Below, piece by piece: positions 4,439-5,205 of a DNA stretch of 5,205 nucleotides; the first letter of the stretch is position 1, and each line of letters starts with the position of its first letter. Source of the stretch: Nitrososphaerales archaeon TH703 (GTDB taxonomy: Archaea > Thermoproteota > Nitrososphaeria > Nitrososphaerales > Nitrososphaeraceae); contig JAATVL010000157.1 in assembly GCA_014523525.1 (NCBI GenBank), positions 1 through 5,205 of the forward strand, in the 5' to 3' direction. Position numbers and translations under genes: made by a program. Under the pieces are notes generated by a model that saw nothing but the letters and a program-made list of their open reading frames with translations, had not been told where the DNA came from and searched no databases.

Positions 4439-5205
4439 TTATTTCAAGTTTGGAACTATTCTGTATATAGCTCCCCCGCCAGTTCCTCCGGAGCCTGAAA
4501 CCACATAGAAATAGCCGTCAGGCCCAACTTTTAAATCAGTGACAACTCCAAAATTTTCTCCAAATACTATTTTGCTGGAGTCCTCTTTCTTGCTATATAC
4601 TAAATCTGCAAGATCACCGATTAAATCTAGTGACTCTCTATTAGGTTTGAGATCAAAATGAAAAAGGGTTCCTTTTTTTGCGGAACCTACAAACATATCG
4701 TTTACATACTGTTGTCCAAGTTTATCAGAATCTAAAAATACAAGTGCAGTGGGTGCCACAGGTGTGTCCCATACAAACTCTGGATTGCTGTATTTTCCTT
4801 TACTGCCGAAATCGACAAATTCTACTCCTTTGGTGGAATTGTTAAAAACGCCATCTTTCTCTCTTGTCTGGTTTAATTTCCAAATTCCCTGCACTTTTTC
4901 CCATCCACTATTGAAACCTGGCTTAACAAGGTTTATTTCATCTCCGAACTGAGGTCCATTCTCCGTATCCCATAAATTATCCGTTACTGGATCAAGACCT
5001 ATTCCAAAACTATTTTTTATCCCATATGCATAATATAGATTAAGGGGATAATCAACACCAAGTATTCCATTTCCGACAGCTTTACCATCTTGAGTTATCC
5101 TTAGTATTCCAGCACGGCCGTCAGGAAAAGTACCATTTATAATATTCTGTGCTTTAGTATCATAACCTGGCTTGTTTTGATTAAATTTAGTTGTCTGTAG
5201 ATCAC
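4439..5205 (-). CDS. PQQ-dependent sugar dehydrogenase-like protein (GSDH family), C-terminal part; 5' end outside window
   Basis: The minus-strand frame is open from the TAA at 4441-4439 to the right edge: 254 residues, with the first complete codon at 5203-5201. The GTG at 4894 is an internal codon; the frame upstream of it is clearly coding. The fragment matches the second half of the glucose/sorbosone dehydrogenase propeller: GRAGILRITQDGK (29-41), YAYGIKNSFGIGLDP (58-72), LWDTENGPQFGDEINLV (77-93), FNSGWEKVQG (97-106), and the final blade PDGYFYVVSG...IYRIVP near the end. In soluble glucose dehydrogenase, which oxidises aldose sugars with PQQ and Ca2+, the corresponding G-P of ENGP helps bind calcium and an R-N pair contacts PQQ. 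Here R-N is K-N. The catalytic His region and any signal peptide would lie beyond 5205, so activity and export cannot be judged. No C-terminal anchor is present. The gene converges with the HYR-NHL gene, 128 bases apart. Confidence 0.88.
   Translation of the reverse strand, partial: DLQTTKFNQNKPGYDTKAQNIINGTFPDGRAGILRITQDGKAVGNGILGVDYPLNLYYAYGIKNSFGIGLDPVTDNLWDTENGPQFGDEINLVKPGFNSGWEKVQGIWKLNQTREKDGVFNNSTKGVEFVDFGSKGKYSNPEFVWDTPVAPTALVFLDSDKLGQQYVNDMFVGSAKKGTLFHFDLKPNRESLDLIGDLADLVYSKKEDSSKIVFGENFGVVTDLKVGPDGYFYVVSGSGGTGGGAIYRIVPNLK

Noticed and set aside
4439..4894. A short independent 151-aa protein starting at GTG 4894
   Set aside because: The same frame stays open and carries unmistakable GSDH motifs (ENGPQFGDEIN, NSGW) upstream to the window edge, so the GTG is an internal valine codon.
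4749..4952. Plus-strand 67-codon frame opposite the dehydrogenase
   Set aside because: It is antisense to conserved GSDH motifs and has no recognisable features.

Overview
The window is AT-rich DNA that most resembles a Nitrososphaerota (thaumarchaeal) chromosome, possibly a Nitrosocosmicus-like ammonia oxidiser. This rests on three things. A large secreted protein combines hyalin-type (HYR) domains, a PKD-like domain and an NHL propeller, and is rich in N-glycosylation sequons. TATA-box-like elements sit about 26-30 bases ahead of expected transcript starts. Start codons are short-leader, GTG or non-AUG. The lineage call is inference and no marker gene is present.

Layout: (a) 1-220 is mostly non-coding. 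Its left edge may hold the first 11 codons of a leftward gene, and a Shine-Dalgarno-like AGGTGA lies at 206-211. (b) 221-1006 (+) encodes a compact sugar-phosphate nucleotidyltransferase that probably starts at a CTG codon. (c) 1187-1525 (+) encodes a small DUF5655-like protein, apparently with its own promoter. (d) 1526-2066 is a long intergenic region with no convincing gene. It contains a small GC-richer island with a 28-codon open stretch, a cluster of ATTAGA motifs, an 8-bp perfect inverted repeat and two TATA-like boxes. (e) 2079-4310 (+) encodes a 743-aa secreted mosaic protein: signal peptide, two HYR domains, a low-complexity linker with an almost perfect 3 x 42-bp tandem repeat, a PKD/cadherin-like domain, and a six-bladed NHL beta-propeller. 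(f) 4439-5205 (-) is the C-terminal 254 residues of a PQQ-dependent glucose/sorbosone dehydrogenase-like protein. It converges on (e) and is cut by the window edge.

Functional picture: two of the products are beta-propeller proteins (NHL type and GSDH type). The NHL protein is clearly exported; export of the GSDH protein cannot be judged because its N-terminus is missing. The nucleotidyltransferase would supply an activated sugar for a glycan. The exported mosaic protein carries about sixteen N-x-S/T sequons and is a plausible glycoprotein, but nothing here proves that this enzyme serves it. I see no CRISPR array, rRNA, tRNA or insertion sequence, and no defence or mobile system. The most notable items are the CTG start, the recently amplified sequon-bearing repeat, and the structured region before the mosaic gene.
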